DNA of 25,622 nucleotides, taken from contig JBNKDU010000062.1 of assembly GCA_050288425.1 (NCBI GenBank), positions 1 through 25,622 of the forward strand, in the 5' to 3' direction. The stretch's first letter is position 1. Each line of letters opens with the position of its first letter. Below are positions 23,809 to 25,622 of this stretch, piece by piece. The notes under the pieces are model-generated. The model was not told the DNA's origin, searched no databases, and saw only the letters and a list, made by a program, of their open reading frames with translations. Both the position numbers and the translations under genes were made by a program. The DNA comes from JARRKU01 sp050288425 (GTDB lineage: Bacteria; Desulfobacterota; Desulfobacteria; Desulfobacterales; Desulfosarcinaceae).

Positions 23809-24160
23809 CCCATTTTATCGGAATCCCGATCCCGGCCCCGGCCCCCCTCCCAAGCCGGAAGGGGGCCAGGCCAAGGGAAAATCCCGATATAAATCCCCTA
23901 ACAACCCCCATCTGCCAATCGCAAAATACCCCCAAACCATATGGCCGCCCCCCACCCCACAAAGACCATGGTTTACCCGCAATATTGCACCTGGAACGTA
24001 GGGCCGGCCTCCGCGCCGGCCGCGCCAAAAACCCCCCATAACGCACCAATCACCACCCATCGCAACTCAATCCATCTCTATCCAAACAACACCAGGGCCA
24101 CCCCAGCCCAACCCCCCTCCCCAAAAAACCATCCAACCACCCCCAAAACCTCAAACCCAA
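23809..24160 (+). terminator. C-rich, G-depleted spacer; probable Rho-dependent terminator after bfr
   Basis: No gene lies between bfr and tmRNA. Apart from the REP copy, the + strand is strikingly poor in G and rich in C and A: about seven Gs between 24026 and 24190. A long C-over-G stretch just after a stop codon is the classical sign of a Rho utilisation region. A GC stem GGCCCCC/GGGGGCC (23840-23867) lacks a T-run. Two minus-strand G-quadruplex motifs are at 23831-23851 and 24101-24122. The call is an inference from base composition. Confidence 0.5.
23998..24021 (+). repeat. REP-like palindromic element, copy 3
   Basis: GTAG, then GGCCGGC, loop CTCCGC, GCCGGCC; identical over 24 bases to the copy at 19597 and in the same orientation as both other copies. 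It lies between bfr and tmRNA. Confidence 0.7.
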
Positions 24161-24189
24161 TTGACATTCCCCCAAAACTCAACTATTTT
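24161..24189 (+). promoter_or_regulatory. tmRNA promoter
   Basis: TTGACA (24161-24166), a 17-base spacer and TATTTT (24184-24189) form a strong sigma-70-type promoter. Transcription would start near 24196, leaving a 5' leader of roughly 55 bases to be removed by RNase P before the mature tmRNA end at 24250. Confidence 0.75.
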
Positions 24190-24249
24190 CCGGATGTACA
24201 ACCGCTCTTTCAGAAATCTGTCAGCACCCTCTCCGCGAGTCCTCAATAT

Positions 24250-24605
24250 GGGGGCGAAACGGCTTCGACGGGGACAAAGAAATGCTGGCTGCATGCCGAG
24301 TGCCTATCGACTCGTACCCTTGATAGGACCTAAACATAATCGCAGATGATTATGCATACGCTGTAGCTGCTTAAGGCGGCTTCCGTCCTCCCATTTCCCT
24401 CCTGCGGATTTGGACAGGGCGTCGACTAGCAGGATAGTCCTTGCTGAATGCCTGTTACAGCACGGGCGAAATTCTAACAGGATAGCGTTCCCAGCCTCTT
24501 GCCCGATGGAGCCTCGGAACCGCGAAATTTAATCGTCGGGACAAGCATGTAGACGTCAGTGTGGAATGTTTTCGGACGCGGGCTCGACTCCCGCCGCCTC
24601 CACCA
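24250..24605 (+). ncRNA. ssrA: Transfer-messenger RNA (tmRNA)
   Basis: The 5' end GGGGGCGAAACGGCTTCGAC is diagnostic of tmRNA. The acceptor stem pairs GGGGGCG with CGCCTCC near the 3' end (one G-U pair), followed by ACCA encoded in the DNA (24602-24605). The T arm is GCGGG-CTCGACT-CCCGC. The tag frame runs from the resume codon GCA (24342), preceded by TAATC, to TAA at 24372-24374 and encodes ADDYAYAVAA, a hydrophobic degradation tag ending in AVAA. The length is 356 bases. It rescues stalled ribosomes with SmpB, encoded at 22518-22979. Confidence 0.97.
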
Positions 24606-24618
24606 TTATACAGTTGAT

Positions 24619-24665
24619 AACCCGTTTCTCCGGGATCTTTCTCCAGGAGGGCGGGTTTTGTTTTT
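24619..24665 (+). terminator. Intrinsic terminator of tmRNA
   Basis: AACCCG (24619-24624) pairs with CGGGTT (24652-24657), with a further inner CTCC/GGAG pairing, and the stem is followed by TTGTTTTT. It begins 14 bases after the tmRNA CCA end. Confidence 0.75.
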
Positions 24666-24783
24666 GCCCTTATATTCAAGGCCTTTGGCGCTTTTCCCAT
24701 TTTTTAAAACCATTCTCTGATCACCTGATTTCTCCCGTTTTTCCGCCCTTCATTCTCTGTTTGGCCTCTGATTCTCCGTTTCG

Positions 24784-24800
24784 TTCGGACCTGGTCCGAA
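24784..24800. repeat. 17-base palindrome
   Basis: TTCGGACC (24784-24791), a central T, and GGTCCGAA (24793-24800) form a perfect dyad in the gene-free stretch. It could be an operator or recombination-related site; nothing nearby decides this. Confidence 0.5.
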
Positions 24801-25029
24801 ACTCGTCCGGAAAGCTATATCCTTGTTTATCAGGGGATTGCGGTAGATCAGTATTTTGAGTGGTTGCGTTAAGTCCGCGCCCGGTGTTGCTTTGGGTTGC
24901 AACCGGACTTTCTTTTCGAATAAATTGTGCGCCGCACAAAAAAGAAATAGAATCAACCTGGATTTCCCACAATAACATATTATAATAACAGGATGTTTTT
25001 TGTATTCAAACTAAATGCCCTGATGCTGT

Positions 25030-25179
25030 GTTCATTATTCTTTCTCGTACATTCATAATGAACCTTAAAAATTATTGAACAACTTGATGCTTGCAAGCAC
25101 TGCAACGCGCATGAACCGCTTGCTTTTTGTTCAAATTTTTATTATGTTCACGATGTATGTACTTTTAGAATTATTGAAC
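25030..25179. promoter_or_regulatory. Cluster of GTTCA-type half-sites upstream of the AbiEi-like gene
   Basis: GTTCATTAT (25030-25038) and ATAATGAAC (25055-25063) are exact reverse complements 16 bases apart. Related copies follow: TTATTGAAC (25072-25080), GTTCAAAT (25129-25136) and TTATTGAAC (25171-25179); the last and third lie in a 12-base direct repeat AATTATTGAACA. A possible -10 (CATAAT, 25054-25059) overlaps one arm. Known AbiEi antitoxins repress their own operon through inverted repeats, which this would suit. Confidence 0.5.
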
Positions 25180-25194
25180 ATCGAGACATCCCAG

Positions 25195-25622
25195 ATGGAG
25201 CAGCAGACCAAGAATCTGATCAATAGGGCCGTGGAAACGCTTGCGCAAACCACCGGGATAAAAGTGGTTCACCAGGCAAATGTCCCAAAAGCGGGAAACG
25301 TCTACCCTGATGGTCTGGTCCGGATCGACCATAAGGATATGCGCTGGGATTTTGCCATCCATTCCAAGGCAAGGGTGACGCGCGCGACAGTGGCAATGGA
25401 AAAAATGAAGCCAACGCTGCCTGGGCAAGACTGCATTCTGGTCACGGAATATGCAACCCCGCCGATGGCGGACCTGATGAAGGAAATCGGAGTGCTTTTT
25501 ATGGATACGGCCGGCAATGCATATATCAACAAGCCGCCGCTTTATGTCTTCATCAAAGGCAACAAGCGTCCTGAAAACCTGAAACCTGCACCTATGAAGC
25601 GTTTATTCAAACCCGCCGGTTT
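25195..25622 (+). CDS. AbiEi-family antitoxin-like protein (type IV TA), 3' truncated by window edge
   Basis: The frame is open to the window end, giving 142 visible residues. The part from about residue 85 on matches the AbiEi (PF09952-type) pattern as I know it: a DCILVTEYATPPMADLMKE segment, then FMDTAGNAYI, PLYVFIKGNK and a charged run before a FKPAG motif. In characterised systems AbiEi is a DNA-binding antitoxin that represses its operon and counters AbiEii, a nucleotidyltransferase toxin that blocks growth, often for phage defence. The toxin gene should follow just outside. In-frame ATGs also occur at 25087, 25111, 25144 and 25153; none has a clear ribosome site. ATG 25195 is chosen because the repeated half-sites reach to 25179. 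Orphan AbiEi-like regulators also exist, so a toxin partner is not certain. Confidence 0.72.
   Translation, partial: MEQQTKNLINRAVETLAQTTGIKVVHQANVPKAGNVYPDGLVRIDHKDMRWDFAIHSKARVTRATVAMEKMKPTLPGQDCILVTEYATPPMADLMKEIGVLFMDTAGNAYINKPPLYVFIKGNKRPENLKPAPMKRLFKPAG

Larger units (their letters stand above)
24666..25194. other. AT-rich, gene-free stretch between tmRNA and the AbiEi-like gene
   Basis: No credible coding frame is seen on either strand; frames up to about 97 codons here have no recognisable protein pattern. The base composition shifts toward AT compared with the genes before tmRNA. The stretch holds a 17-base palindrome (24784-24800), a stem-loop (AAGTCCG/CGGACTT, 24871-24910), the palindrome GCTTGCAAGC (25089-25098) and the half-site array described separately. 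There is no integrase gene within it. Confidence 0.6.

Noticed and set aside
23941..24333. A 130-codon Pro/Asn/Thr-rich frame before and inside tmRNA
   Set aside because: It reads through the REP element, the G-poor spacer, the promoter and the tmRNA 5' part; composition explains its openness.
24566..24978. Frames of 60-97 codons on both strands after tmRNA, considered as an integrase remnant
   Set aside because: No tyrosine- or serine-recombinase motif (R-H-R-Y or similar) can be found in any frame, and the first overlaps the tmRNA 3' end and terminator.
25171..25532. Minus-strand frames of 64-85 codons opposite the AbiEi-like gene
   Set aside because: The + strand frame has a recognisable family core. 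The opposite frames have no pattern.

Overview
The window looks like the chromosome of a GC-rich Desulfobacterota (sulfate-reducer type, Desulfosarcina/Desulfococcus-like) bacterium. This is an inference from three things: a bacterioferritin closely resembling the iron-coproporphyrin protein of Desulfovibrio desulfuricans, a tmRNA with the tag ADDYAYAVAA, and a branched-chain-type ABC operon carrying an acyl-CoA ligase and preceded by a GAF/PAS/LuxR sensor. No sulfate-reduction gene lies in the window, so the assignment is indirect.

Left part (1-3531, + strand): the end of an unrecognised protein, an NAD-dependent epimerase/3beta-HSD-like reductase, a SRPBCC-fold protein and a B12-binding-type radical SAM enzyme form one tightly packed transcription unit, probably for an unknown lipid or secondary metabolite. 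The last two genes are visibly less GC-rich than the rest. Positions 3623-6050 hold a LEA14-like lipoprotein (-), a TetR regulator whose -35/-10 spacer is filled by a perfect dyad, and an alpha/beta hydrolase with a second copy of that operator core inside its first codons.

Middle part (6047-20293, - strand): reading in the direction of transcription, a LOG-family protein, a GAF-PAS-LuxR regulator, its terminator, a strong promoter, then LivG, a long-chain acyl-CoA ligase, LivH, LivM, LivK, LivF, a universal stress protein, a second unusual AMP-binding ligase, a double-ACT protein and an AlsS-like acetolactate synthase. The likely theme is uptake and CoA activation of an organic acid or amino acid. 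The livK-livF gap holds large palindromes.

Right part (20414-25622, + strand): HPr, enzyme I and SmpB form one operon, followed by bacterioferritin, a C-rich/G-poor stretch with two minus-strand G-quadruplex motifs (a likely Rho-dependent terminator), then tmRNA with its own promoter and terminator. Beyond tmRNA the sequence turns AT-rich, has no gene for about 590 bases, and then enters a truncated AbiEi-type antitoxin preceded by several copies of a GTTCA-type half-site. This is probably the edge of an accessory or defence region next to ssrA, and is the most promising lead for a system continuing outside the window.

Three GTAG-headed REP palindromes (10011, 19597, 23998) are scattered through the window, with compensatory changes in the stem.
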